This document shows, one piece after another, positions 17,001 to 25,610 of a stretch of DNA of 64,000 nucleotides. Position 1 is the stretch's first letter; each line of letters starts with the position of its first letter. Origin of the DNA: Paucibacter sp. DJ2R-2. GTDB taxonomy: Bacteria; Pseudomonadota; Gammaproteobacteria; Burkholderiales; Burkholderiaceae_C. The DNA is taken from contig NZ_JAJIRT010000001.1 of assembly GCF_025717675.1 (NCBI RefSeq), forward strand, positions 1,591,391 to 1,655,390, read 5' to 3'. Under the pieces are notes generated by a model, which was given only the letters and a program-made list of their open reading frames with translations, was not told the DNA's origin and did not search any database. The position numbers and the translations under genes are program-made.

Positions 17001-19268
17001 TTAGAACTTGTAGCCGACGCCCGCCGTGATGGTCCGCGGCGCGCCGTAAAAGCCGCTCAGCACGCCCAGCGAGGCGATGTTGTAGCCGTCCGTGCGGTAG
17101 GCCTTGTTGGCCAGATTGCTGCCTTGCAGGGAGAAGCTCAGGCGCTCGGTTTTCTCCCAGATCATGCCGGCCGAGACCAGGCCGTAGGCGTTCTGGGCGA
17201 TCACCTCGCTGAGGTCGGTGGTCGGGTAGACCTTGGTGCGGTAGTTCAGGCCCAGGCGGGTCTTGAGCACGCCGCCCAGGGCCAGGCCGGTGCGGTACTC
17301 GATGTTCAGCGCGCCCTGGAATTTGGGCGTGTTGCTGAACTTCTTGTCCTTGGCCACGTTGACGCCGCGGTCGATGTACTCGTCGTACTTGGCGTTCACG
17401 TAGGCCACATTGCCGCTGATGGACCAGGCCGAGTCGGGGCGCCAGGCAAATTCCACTTCCGCGCCCTGCACCGTGGCCTGGCCGGCGTTGGTGAAGTCAC
17501 CGAAGAAGCTGGGCACGCCATTGGCGGCGGTGTAGGACGTGAAGATGGACAGCTGCACGTTCTTGTACTTGTTGTGGAAGACGGCGCTGTTGATCTCCAG
17601 GCGGCCGCCGTCGAGCACGGTCTTGGCGCCCAGCTCCAGCGAGTCCAGGGTTTCGTCGTTGAAGGGCTCGGCCGAACGCGGCACGGCCGTGGCTTGGGCG
17701 CGCACGTTGTAGCCGCCCGATTTGAAGCCGCGCGAGGCACTGGCGTAGAGGTTGGTCGTGCCGCTGAGCTTGTAGTCCAGGGACAGCTTGGGCGCGGTGT
17801 TGCTGACTTCGCGGGTCTTGTCGAAGTCGGCCGTGGCGGCGGTCACCTGGCTGAAGGTGGCGTCCTTGAAGCCTTGGTTCAGCACGCGCGCGCGTTTGCT
17901 TTCCTTGGTGTAGCGCAGGCCGGTGCTGAGGCTGAAAGCCGGGCTCAGGCGCCAGCTCCAGTCGGCGTAGGCCGCCTTGCCCTTGGTGTAGACGGTGCCA
18001 TTGGTGCTGCCGAAGAGCAGGTTGAAGAAGTTGTTCAGCACCGTGCCGCCGGCTTCGCCGTCGAACTGGTACAGGCCCAGCACGCCGGCGTGGCCGCTGC
18101 CGCTGTCGTAGCTGAACTGCAGCTCGTTGCTGGTCTGCTTGTCGGCATAACGGGCCAGCACATCGGCGGTCTTGGCGGGCAGGCCGTCGAAATCGATGCC
18201 GGTGTTGGTCAGGCCGCGGCGGTTGGCGTGGACGAACTTGGCCGTCCACTCGTTGGACAGGTTCAGCGTCGCCGTCAGCGAGTGGCCGCGCGTGTCGGTG
18301 CTGTTCTGGTTGGCCATGCCGGTGGCGATGTCGTAGTTGCTCTCCACCGGCGGGTTGGCGTTCAGGCGTTTGAAGCCGCGCATGCCGGACTCATCAAGCG
18401 CCCGGTCGGCGCTGAAGACCACGGTCAGCGGCAGGTCCTTGGCGTAGTAGCCCACGGTGGCGCGGGCGGCCGTGGTGTCCTGGTTGCTGACATCGCTGCC
18501 GTCCGTCAGGTTCTTGCCATAGCCTTCGCGGTTCAGGTTGGCCACGGCAAAGCGAGCGCGGATCTGGCCGTCGGCCGCCGAGCCGCCGACCGAACCCTTG
18601 AAATTGGCCTGACCGTAGTTGCCGGTTGAGAAGCTCAGCGAACCCTCGGTCGCTGTACCCAGCGGGCGCGACACATACTTGATGGCGCCGCCGATGGTGT
18701 TCTTGCCGTAGAGCGTGCCCTGCGGGCCGCGCAGCACTTCGATGCGCTGGACATCGAACACTTCCAGCAGCGCGCCCTGCGGCCGGGCCATATAGACATC
18801 GTCCAGGTAGATGCCCACGCCTGGGTCTACGCCCCAGAGCGGGTCGGCCTGGCCGACGCCGCGGATGAAGGTGGTGATGGTCGAGTTGCTGCCGCGCGCG
18901 GCATACACGGTCAGGTTGGGCACCTGGCCTTGCAGGTCGCCGAGGTTCTTCACATTGAGCGTTTCCAGCGCCGTGGCGCTGAGGGCGGTCACGGCCACCG
19001 GCACATCACGCAGGGTTTCCTCGCGGCGGCGGGCGGTCACCTTCACGGCTTCGAGCTTGTTGGTGCTGGCTTCTGTTGCTGCTGCTGTGTCTGCCTTCGC
19101 AGCGTCCGCGCTGGTCTGCGCCTGGGCGCTCAGCGGCAAGGCGAACAGCGCGGCCATGGCCAGGCTCAGCGGCGAGAGGCGGATCTGGCCATGGGCTTGC
19201 TGCTCATGCACGCTGCGGGTGCATGAGCTCTGGGTGGTCTTGGCGGTGGTGGTGGTGGTGAAGCGCAT
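17001..19268 (-). CDS. TonB-dependent outer-membrane receptor
   Basis: This is an outer-membrane gated channel for iron complexes, vitamins or oligosaccharides, energised by TonB. ATG 19268 (MRFTTTTTAK) has GGAGAC upstream and gives 755 residues. A signal peptide (about 33-50) ends ALPLSAQAQ. A TonB-box/plug region follows: VTARRREETLRDVPVAVTAL, VPNLTVYAARGSN, DDVYMARPQGALLEVFDVQR and EVLRGPQGTLYGKNTIGGAI. The rest is a beta-barrel rich in aromatic/glycine alternation, closing with a terminal Phe in GVGYKF. The plug style resembles the sphingomonad-type receptors used for complex organics. No substrate or partner gene is obvious nearby. The frame is open upstream to 20051, but that part has no signal peptide and weak coding character. 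Confidence 0.93.
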   Translation of the reverse strand: MRFTTTTTAKTTQSSCTRSVHEQQAHGQIRLSPLSLAMAALFALPLSAQAQTSADAAKADTAAATEASTNKLEAVKVTARRREETLRDVPVAVTALSATALETLNVKNLGDLQGQVPNLTVYAARGSNSTITTFIRGVGQADPLWGVDPGVGIYLDDVYMARPQGALLEVFDVQRIEVLRGPQGTLYGKNTIGGAIKYVSRPLGTATEGSLSFSTGNYGQANFKGSVGGSAADGQIRARFAVANLNREGYGKNLTDGSDVSNQDTTAARATVGYYAKDLPLTVVFSADRALDESGMRGFKRLNANPPVESNYDIATGMANQNSTDTRGHSLTATLNLSNEWTAKFVHANRRGLTNTGIDFDGLPAKTADVLARYADKQTSNELQFSYDSGSGHAGVLGLYQFDGEAGGTVLNNFFNLLFGSTNGTVYTKGKAAYADWSWRLSPAFSLSTGLRYTKESKRARVLNQGFKDATFSQVTAATADFDKTREVSNTAPKLSLDYKLSGTTNLYASASRGFKSGGYNVRAQATAVPRSAEPFNDETLDSLELGAKTVLDGGRLEINSAVFHNKYKNVQLSIFTSYTAANGVPSFFGDFTNAGQATVQGAEVEFAWRPDSAWSISGNVAYVNAKYDEYIDRGVNVAKDKKFSNTPKFQGALNIEYRTGLALGGVLKTRLGLNYRTKVYPTTDLSEVIAQNAYGLVSAGMIWEKTERLSFSLQGSNLANKAYRTDGYNIASLGVLSGFYGAPRTITAGVGYKF

Positions 19269-19938
19269 CGGTTTGTCTCCGTGGGGTGGCTTGCTTGCTT
19301 TTGATCTAGGTCTGGCTGCTGCAGCTGAAAAAAGTAAGAAGGGGCTGCCGTGCTCTTGCTGGCTCGGCTCGCCTGGTACTTGTTGCTCCTTGCCGTCGAA
19401 TGAATCGAACGGTGGCTCGATCCAGGAACCCAAGGACCAATCGGGTGCAGCGACCCCCTGCTTCTGCAATAGCTGTGCCCACGAAGCGTGCACGGCTCCC
19501 AGACTGGTGCAAACCACTAGGCCACCGCCCCTTCCGCCTCCCGGCTGGGCCGCGGCGCGCATGGTTTTGGGGCGAACCGGGGCGCAAACGCTGCGGAAGG
19601 CGGGAGATTTTGCGCAAACGGCGGCGAGTTGTGTCACCGATGACTGAGTTTCAGGCAGTTCTGTGTGCCGGAGTGTCTGAAAAACAGGCGGTGGATGATG
19701 TTTGGACGGAGTGTTGCGCGCCATGCGCTCGCGCTCCTCCTGAAGCACCAAGTGAGCCTCATACAATTTCGCGCGAGACAAAAAGCAGCAGCAGGTCGCT
19801 TGAATCTGCAGAACAAGCAAGAAGACATGACGTCGATCATGTCCAGCTTGTCGCCGGGCACTTTGTGAAAGCGAGTGCAGATCTATGAGGGGCTCGCACA
19901 GTGGGGTGCTAGAGCCATGCAGAGGGAGTTGAAGAGGG
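19269..19938. other. Long divergent intergenic region upstream of TonB receptor and PEP-CTERM gene
   Basis: These 670 bases show no gene I can support, although the minus frame is open by chance. It includes AT-richer DNA around 19730-19870, suitable for promoters, and a clear dyad at 19824-19843. Confidence 0.5.
19824..19843. promoter_or_regulatory. Perfect 7-bp inverted repeat with 6-base spacer
   Basis: GACATGA (19824-19830) and TCATGTC (19837-19843) flank CGTCGA. The dyad lies about 96 bases before the PEP-CTERM start. Length and symmetry suit a dimeric regulator, whose identity is unknown. Confidence 0.35.
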
Positions 19939-20697
19939 ATGAAGACCAACAAGAAGTTCCTGGCCGCCATCGGCCTGGGCATGGGTATGGCCTTGGCCGC
20001 GCTGCCGAGCGCACAAGCGGCCCTGCAAGGGCGTGATCTCGACCCAGCCAAAGCGGGTTTCGAGGCTTACTACGACAGCGAACTGAACATCAGCTGGCTG
20101 GCTGACTTCGGAGCGGTCCGCAGCTTTGAGGCCGACGGACGCCTCAGCTGGGACGGTGCCCAGAGTTGGATCGCCCAGCTCAACACCCAATCGCTTTACG
20201 GTTTCAACAACTGGCGCTTGCCCAAGGTCACGCCGGTCAACGGTACTGCTTTCCAGTATGGCAACAGCAACAACGGCAGCTCCGACTACGGCGTGGCGGC
20301 CACCGGCCAAGGCTGGGGCAAGGCCTCAGAAATGGGCCATCTCTACTATGTGACCCTGGGCAACAAGGGCTACTGCACGCCGACCCCGGCCGGCAATGAC
20401 GCTTGCACCATCCAGCCTGGCTGGGAGCAGAAGGACTTCGGCCCCTTCACCGGCCTGTCGACCTTTGTGTTCTGGTCTGGCACCGAGCTGCCGAACCGCC
20501 CGAACCAGGCCTGGTACTTCTATGCCTATTACGGCAATCAGTACTACCAGACCAAGGACCAGCAGTACTCGGCCCTGGCCGTGCGCGACGGCGATGTGCT
20601 TTCGCAGCCGGTGCCTGAGCCGACAAGTGCGCTGCTGATGTTCGGCGGACTGCTGGCCTTGGCTGCCGCCGTACGGCGCAAGTCGGTGTTGCGCTGA
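19939..20697 (+). CDS. PEP-CTERM sorting-domain protein with DUF1566-like domain
   Basis: This is a secreted protein of 252 residues. The signal peptide (about 1-27) ends LPSAQA. The central region DSELNISWLADF, WDGAQSWIAQLNTQSLYGFNNWRLP and FVFWSGTEL, with a YYGNQYYQTKDQQ segment, resembles DUF1566/Lcl C-type-lectin-like domains. The C-terminus carries VPEPTSALLMF, a hydrophobic helix and the basic tail RRKSVLR: the PEP-CTERM signal recognised by exosortase/archaeosortase systems. The exosortase gene is not in this window. Likely role: a processed surface or exopolysaccharide-associated protein. It is convergent with the oligopeptide-binding protein gene. Confidence 0.85.
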   Translation: MKTNKKFLAAIGLGMGMALAALPSAQAALQGRDLDPAKAGFEAYYDSELNISWLADFGAVRSFEADGRLSWDGAQSWIAQLNTQSLYGFNNWRLPKVTPVNGTAFQYGNSNNGSSDYGVAATGQGWGKASEMGHLYYVTLGNKGYCTPTPAGNDACTIQPGWEQKDFGPFTGLSTFVFWSGTELPNRPNQAWYFYAYYGNQYYQTKDQQYSALAVRDGDVLSQPVPEPTSALLMFGGLLALAAAVRRKSVLR

Positions 20698-20709
20698 TCA
20701 TCGCCACAG

Positions 20710-20734
20710 CCAGGTCCGGCCGACACCGGCCTGG
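20710..20734. terminator. GC-rich hairpin between convergent genes
   Basis: CCAGGTCCGG and CCGGCCTGG (20710-20734) are largely complementary around CCGACA. It sits 12 bases past the PEP-CTERM stop and before the oligopeptide-binding protein stop, so it could act in either direction. There is no U-tract. Confidence 0.4.
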
Positions 20735-20763
20735 CCTCGCTCGCAGACCCGCGCGGGCCCTGT

Positions 20764-22350
20764 TTACTTGATGGACGTGAACCGCCCCTCAAACTGATCG
20801 TTCGAGCGGTGCAGCGTCTCGACGCCAGGCTTCATGGCCCAGGGGCGCACCTGGTGGTGCAGGGGAATGAACAGGTGCTCGTCGCGCAGGCGCAGCAAGG
20901 CCGCGCGGATCTGGGCATTGCGCTTGGCCACATCGGGCTCGAACTTGATCTGCTGGATCAGGGCATCGAGCTTGGCATCGCTGACCTTGCCGAAATTGAA
21001 GTTGCCGTCGGCGCCGCTGGTGCGCGTGTGGCCCCAGGCCTGCATGCCGTAGAGCGCGTCGTAGGTGGAGATGCCCCAGCCCAGCATGAAGAAGGGCGAC
21101 TCGAAGCGCTGGAAGGTCTGGCTGTGGGTGACAAAGGGCAGGGTGATCAGGCGCACCTTGACGCCGATCCTGGCCCACATGGCCACCGCCGCCTGGCAGA
21201 TCTGTTCGTCGTTGACATAGCGGTTGTTCGGGCAGTTCAGCGGCACCTCGAAGCCCTGGGGATAGCCGGCCTCGGCCAGCAGCTTGCGGGCGCGCTCGAC
21301 ATCGGGCTTGAGGGGCGCGTCGAGCGCGGCGTCGTGGCCGTTCACGCCCGGCGGAATCATCAGGGCCGCGGGCACCGAAAGGCCGCGCATGATGCTGCGC
21401 TTGATGGCTTCCCGGTCCAGGGCCAGGTTGAGCGCCTCGCGCACGCGCCGGTCCTTGAAGGGGTTCTTGCCCTTGACCGAGGAGTCCCGCAGCTCGTCGC
21501 TGCCCTGGTCCATGACGAAGAAGATGGTCCGCACCTCGGGTCCTTCGATCAGCTTGACCTTGCCTTCCTCCTTGAGCTTGAGAAAGTCGGCCGGCGGCAG
21601 GTCGGTGACGATGTCCACATCGCCGGAGAGCAGGGCTGCCACGCGGGTCGGTGCCGATTTGATGGGCAGGTAGCTCAGCTCGGTCACATTGCCCTTGTTG
21701 CTGTCCCACCAGTCCTTGTTGGCCACCATGCTGACCTTCTGGTCGGGCTGCCAGCCCACCAGCTTGTAGGGCCCGGTGCCCATGGCATTGCGCGAGGCGA
21801 AGTTCTCGTCCTTGGACTTGTAGTCGGAGATGTTCTCGGCCTTGTTCTTGCTCGCCCAGGCCTTGCTCATGATGGAGAAGTTGCTGAGGTTGGTCAGCAG
21901 CATGGGCGTGGGCGCTTCGAGGATCAGGTCCACGGTGTGGCTGTTGATCTTCTTGATCTCCTTGATGCCCGAGACGTAGGTCTGCTTGGTGCCCAAGGGC
22001 TGGCGGATGCGCTCGAAGCTGAACAGCAGGTCGTCGGCCGTGAAGGCGCTGCCGTCATGGAACTTGACGCCCTGGCGCAGCTCGAAGCGCACCTGGGTGG
22101 GCGAGACATAGGTCCATTTGGTGGCCAGCGACGGCTCGACCTGGTACTTGGCGTCCAGGCGGGTCAGGCCCTCGTAGATGTGGGCGCCGATGGTGTTGGA
22201 GGTGTTGTGGTCCTGTGAGTGGGGATCCAGGGTCAGGATGTCGTTCTGGGCGGCCCAGCGCAGGGCGGCGGCTTGGGCGGGCAGGATCGCAGCGGCCGAG
22301 AGGCCGAGTGCCACGGCGAGCAAGCTGGCCTTGAGAATTTGGCGGTTCAT
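20764..22350 (-). CDS. ABC transporter oligopeptide-binding protein (SBP family 5), orphan
   Basis: This periplasmic protein of 528 residues binds a peptide or another extended ligand. ATG 22350 (MNRQILKASLLAVALG) has AGGAG eight bases upstream; the upstream in-frame ATG at 22452 would lose the signal peptide. The signal ends LPAQAA. Family 5 features are LRWAAQNDILTLDPHSQDHN, IYEGLTRLDAKYQVEPSLAT and FELRQGVKFHDGSAFTADDL near the N-terminus, then DRRVREALNLALDREAIKRS further on. No DppBCDF-type permease or ATPase lies beside it, so it must use a system elsewhere or act alone. Divergent from the sulfatase-fold gene. Confidence 0.9.
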   Translation of the reverse strand: MNRQILKASLLAVALGLSAAAILPAQAAALRWAAQNDILTLDPHSQDHNTSNTIGAHIYEGLTRLDAKYQVEPSLATKWTYVSPTQVRFELRQGVKFHDGSAFTADDLLFSFERIRQPLGTKQTYVSGIKEIKKINSHTVDLILEAPTPMLLTNLSNFSIMSKAWASKNKAENISDYKSKDENFASRNAMGTGPYKLVGWQPDQKVSMVANKDWWDSNKGNVTELSYLPIKSAPTRVAALLSGDVDIVTDLPPADFLKLKEEGKVKLIEGPEVRTIFFVMDQGSDELRDSSVKGKNPFKDRRVREALNLALDREAIKRSIMRGLSVPAALMIPPGVNGHDAALDAPLKPDVERARKLLAEAGYPQGFEVPLNCPNNRYVNDEQICQAAVAMWARIGVKVRLITLPFVTHSQTFQRFESPFFMLGWGISTYDALYGMQAWGHTRTSGADGNFNFGKVSDAKLDALIQQIKFEPDVAKRNAQIRAALLRLRDEHLFIPLHHQVRPWAMKPGVETLHRSNDQFEGRFTSIK

Positions 22351-22565
22351 CGTCTGTCGCTCCTGAGTCCCTGGGAAGGAAACGATGCTAACGAGGGCCG
22401 CGCGCTGCGGGCTAGTGGCTTGCCCGCATGCAGCGTTGCAGGAGCACGGCACCAGATCGACAGGTCATCGTTCGGTCACGGCAATGTCCCGGGCTCTTGT
22501 GGCCCAGCTCAAGCAGACGATCAGGCGCTTTACCATCCAAGACCCCGAGGCCTTCGTTCCTTGCT

Positions 22566-24230
22566 ATGAACATCATCCTCCCGATGCGAGTTTGGTTCGC
22601 CGAACTGCTTCGGCGCCGCCCGTCTGTCGGCATTGCCGCTTTGGCCGCCTTGCTCTTGCTGTCGGCCAGCCTCGGGCATGAAGGCCTGCGCGTGCCGCAG
22701 ATGCTGCTGCTTGCCCTGCCCGGCCTGATCTGGCTGCGCTGGCCGGTGCGCAGCCCGCCCTGGCGGCGGCTGCGCCTGTTCGGCGTGGCCATGCTGCTCG
22801 GGATTTTTCTGCTCGATGGCTTCTTGCGTGCCTATCTGCGCCAGCGCTATGCGGCCGTGCCGGACAGCACCCTGGTGCTCACTGCTGCAGCCAACACCAG
22901 CCCGCGCGAGGCCCTGGAGTACCTGATGGCTCAGGGGGCTCAATGGTGGCCGGGTTTGCTGGCGCTCTTGCTGGCGCTGGGCCTGCTGCTCGGCCTGGTG
23001 CGCGTGGCCAGCCAGCAGCCGCCCCGCCCGCTGGGGACCGGCTCGCGTTGGCTGTGGCTGGGCCTGCTGCTGCTGTGCTGTGTGGCCCATGCCAGCAAGC
23101 CCTGGCGGCGCCATCACCCGGTGGCCTTCTGGCCACATTGGGCGGTGTCGGTCGAGACCTTGCGCATGAACTGGTCTGACCAGAGCCGCCAGCGTGAGCT
23201 CCTGCTGGAGCAGGCCCGGGCCTCGGGCGTGCGCGCCCTGGGCGCTGAGTCTTCGACGGTGGTGCTGGTGCTGACCGACAGTGTCAACCGAGACAATATG
23301 AGCTTGTATGGCTATCAGCGCGAGACCACCCTGCAGTTGCAGGCCTTGAGCCGTGAAGAGGGCGCGCGATTGCTGGTGCTGCCCCACGCCTGGTCGGTGC
23401 AGGCCACGACGGTGGCGGCGCTCGACGGCTTGTTCAGCTTCGGCGGCAGCATGGCGGCACAGCCTGGCTCGGCGGCGCCTGCGCCGGGTCACATCCTGGC
23501 TTTGGCCCGCGCGGCCGGCTACCGCGTCTGGTGGATGAGCAACCATGACGACCTCGCCATCGAGCAGCAGCATGCCCAACTGGCCGACACCGTCGAGATG
23601 ATCAACCGCGAGCCGGGGCGCTCCTCATCCATGCTGGATGGCGAGCTGCTGGACTCCTTGGAGGAGGCTTTGGCCGATCGCGCCGCGCCGCGCAAGCTGA
23701 TCGTGCTCCATCTGCTGGGCGCGCACCCGCATTACCGCTTGCGAGCGCCCGAGGCACTGCGGCCTTTCGAGCAGGGTGGCGATGCGGTGGAACGCGAGAT
23801 GCAGGGTCAGCAGCGTCCCGTCTGGTTGCGCGAACAGCGGCAGGACTATGACGCAGTCATTCATTACCACGACGGGGTGGTTGCCGAGACCTTGCGAAAG
23901 CTCAAACGCCATGTGCCGGCAGGCGGTGAGGCCGCCTGGATGTATTTGTCGGACCATGGGCAGGAGGTCGGCCATAGCATCGACCATGCCGGCCACAGCC
24001 CGGGCACCGAAGCGGGCTATAGGATCCCGGCCATGCTGTGGCGTACGCCGCAAGCCTTTGCCCCGGGCAGCGGCCAGCAGCCGTTTCGGGCCGATTGGAC
24101 GGGCTGGACCCTGGCCGAGCTCCTGCGCATCGAATGGCCAGGCATGGAGCCGGCACGCAATGTGCTCGACCCGCGCTATCGCTGGGAGGCACCGCAGCTG
24201 CCGATCGGCGAGGTGGATTTCGCGCGCTGA
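22566..24230 (+). CDS. Sulfatase-fold membrane protein, EptA-like, with altered nucleophile motif
   Basis: This is a 554-residue membrane-anchored alkaline-phosphatase-superfamily protein, probably a phosphoethanolamine or glycerol-phosphate transferase acting on the periplasmic side. Several N-terminal helices (about residues 12-180) precede the catalytic domain. Family sites are seen at VLVLTDSVNRDNMSLYGY and at YLSDHGQEVGHS near residue 460. EptA enzymes have E-T here (metal ligand and nucleophile); this protein has Asp238-Ser239. The HYH region near residue 430 (HYHDG) and the DHG motif retain metal-ligand positions. The start at 22566 is chosen because it places a membrane helix at the N-terminus. 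Divergent from the oligopeptide-binding gene. Confidence 0.8.
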   Translation: MNIILPMRVWFAELLRRRPSVGIAALAALLLLSASLGHEGLRVPQMLLLALPGLIWLRWPVRSPPWRRLRLFGVAMLLGIFLLDGFLRAYLRQRYAAVPDSTLVLTAAANTSPREALEYLMAQGAQWWPGLLALLLALGLLLGLVRVASQQPPRPLGTGSRWLWLGLLLLCCVAHASKPWRRHHPVAFWPHWAVSVETLRMNWSDQSRQRELLLEQARASGVRALGAESSTVVLVLTDSVNRDNMSLYGYQRETTLQLQALSREEGARLLVLPHAWSVQATTVAALDGLFSFGGSMAAQPGSAAPAPGHILALARAAGYRVWWMSNHDDLAIEQQHAQLADTVEMINREPGRSSSMLDGELLDSLEEALADRAAPRKLIVLHLLGAHPHYRLRAPEALRPFEQGGDAVEREMQGQQRPVWLREQRQDYDAVIHYHDGVVAETLRKLKRHVPAGGEAAWMYLSDHGQEVGHSIDHAGHSPGTEAGYRIPAMLWRTPQAFAPGSGQQPFRADWTGWTLAELLRIEWPGMEPARNVLDPRYRWEAPQLPIGEVDFAR

Positions 24231-24323
24231 CTGCGCGGGCCGTGGGCGGCCCCCTTGGCGCAGACCCATATGGCGATCTGCTCAGCGGTGAACATGGGGG
24301 TCACGACGCTCCACCTGGGCCCT

Positions 24324-24845
24324 TCAATGCCGTTTCGGGTGGGGGCGGGCATCCCATGGAGCCAAGTCCGCAGCATTCTTGATCGGAGCTCGTGCCGGTC
24401 GGGTCCGGGCACGCGATGTCTGTTGCCGCTCCAGCGCCCGCCCCGCCGCCGCCTTCAACAGCTTCTGGAATGAGGGGCACTGCGCATGGCTGGGTGCCGG
24501 GCAGGCGGCGGCATGGCGCAGGCCCGCGCTCATTGCGCGCAGCTGCCGTATCGTGCGGTCCAGCTCGTCGGCCTTGGCTGTCAGCAGGCCGCGGTCGATC
24601 TTCGGGTCGGGCCCCGATGCGCCATGGGTCAGCATGGCGCCGATCTCGTCCAGTGAAAAACCGGCAGCCTGGCCCAGGGCGATCAGGGCCAGCTGGTCCA
24701 GCACCGTGGCCGCGAACCTGCGGCGGGCGCCTTCTTCGCTGCCCGCCAGCGAGCGGATCAGGCCCCGGCGTTCGTAGTAGCGCAGGGCCGAGGCGGCCAC
24801 ACCGCTGCGCCTCGCCACTTCGGCGATGTACAGGATTGACTCCAT
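24324..24845 (-). CDS. MerR-family transcriptional regulator
   Basis: This regulator has 173 residues. The N-terminal winged helix-turn-helix (IAEVARRSGVAASALRYYER, residues 7-26) is typical, followed by GLIRS and a long dimerisation helix (about 85-112). The C-terminal part reads AACPAPSHAQCPSF, giving Cys-x4-His-x2-Cys, likely ligands or thiols for the inducer. The tail is basic and disordered. It is divergent from the DUF2938-flavodoxin-DUF2798 operon. The intergenic gap contains a MerR-type promoter 17-50 bases upstream of its start, so it probably controls the operon and itself. Inducer unknown. Confidence 0.92.
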   Translation of the reverse strand: MESILYIAEVARRSGVAASALRYYERRGLIRSLAGSEEGARRRFAATVLDQLALIALGQAAGFSLDEIGAMLTHGASGPDPKIDRGLLTAKADELDRTIRQLRAMSAGLRHAAACPAPSHAQCPSFQKLLKAAAGRALERQQTSRARTRPARAPIKNAADLAPWDARPHPKRH

Positions 24846-24861
24846 CTGCTCAATCTCCCGC

Positions 24862-24892
24862 TTGACTTGAAGTTGACTTCAACTTCTATAGT
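24862..24892 (+). promoter_or_regulatory. MerR-type promoter with operator in a 19-bp spacer
   Basis: A -35 TTGACT (24862-24867) and a -10 TATAGT (24887-24892) are separated by exactly 19 bases, the over-long spacing that MerR-family proteins correct. The spacer holds GAAGTTG-ACTT-CAACTTC at 24869-24886, a perfect dyad with a 4-base centre. It faces the DUF2938 gene and lies about 17 bases upstream of the MerR start. Confidence 0.85.
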
Positions 24893-24936
24893 GACTGCAA
24901 CAGTCCCCGAACGTCAAGCTTCAGCAGGAGATCACC

Positions 24937-25467
24937 ATGTCTTGGATGCCCGATAGTGCCCCCGCAATCGCCGCCTCAGCCCACCCCGCCCTGGTCGCGG
25001 CCCTGATCGGCGTTGCCGCCACTGCCTTCTTCGATGCCTGGCTGTTGCTGCTCAACAAGCTGCTGCGCGTGCCGACGGCCAGCTTCGGCCTGATCGGCCG
25101 CTGGCTGGGCCATATGGCGCGCGGCCGCTTTGCTCATACGGCCATCGCCCGCGCCGAGCCCATCCGCCATGAGCTGGCCCTGGGTTGGCTGCTGCACTAC
25201 GCCGTGGGCCTGGGCTTTGCCGCCGGCCTGCTGGCCTGGCAGGGGCCGGCCTGGCTGCAGCGGCCCAGCCTGGGGCCGGCCCTGGCTTTCGGCATGGCCA
25301 CGGTGCTGATGCCGCTGTGCCTGATGCAGCCGGCCCTGGGCGCCGGATTCTTTGCCCGCAAAACCGCCACGCCGCTGAAGAACTGCCTGCGCAGCCTGGC
25401 CAACCATCTGGTTTTCGGCCTCGGGCTCTACCTCGGGGCCCTGGCCCTGGCGCCTCTGATGCGCTGA
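24937..25467 (+). CDS. DUF2938-family inner-membrane protein
   Basis: A 176-residue multi-pass membrane protein with about five hydrophobic helices (residues 20-40, 85-108, 118-140, 145-170). Family-typical stretches include ATAFFDAWLLLLNKLLRVPT and LLHYAVGLGFAAGLLAWQGP. The DUF2938 assignment is by recognition of sequence style. It is the first gene after the MerR-type promoter, so it is likely induced along with the flavodoxin-like and DUF2798 genes. Function of DUF2938 is unknown. Confidence 0.75.
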   Translation: MSWMPDSAPAIAASAHPALVAALIGVAATAFFDAWLLLLNKLLRVPTASFGLIGRWLGHMARGRFAHTAIARAEPIRHELALGWLLHYAVGLGFAAGLLAWQGPAWLQRPSLGPALAFGMATVLMPLCLMQPALGAGFFARKTATPLKNCLRSLANHLVFGLGLYLGALALAPLMR

Positions 25468-25610
25468 GCCCGCGCAACTGGCGCAGCGCACCCGCGCGGC
25501 CGCCAGCAATCCACCTCTTGTTCCCTTCCGTTGGCGCCCGGACTTCGCGCCGGCGGAGCCTTGCCTGCCTGTTCGCCTGAAGTCCTTGTTGTCTCAACTG
25601 GAGCACCCCC

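Noticed and set aside
19505..19521. Possible sigma-54 promoter upstream of the TonB receptor
   Set aside because: On the minus strand TGGCC...TTTGCA has the GG and GC elements 11 bases apart; sigma-54 needs 10.
19269..20051. N-terminal extension of the TonB receptor
   Set aside because: The frame is open but lacks a signal peptide, and ATG 19268 with its Shine-Dalgarno and signal sequence is clearly the real start.
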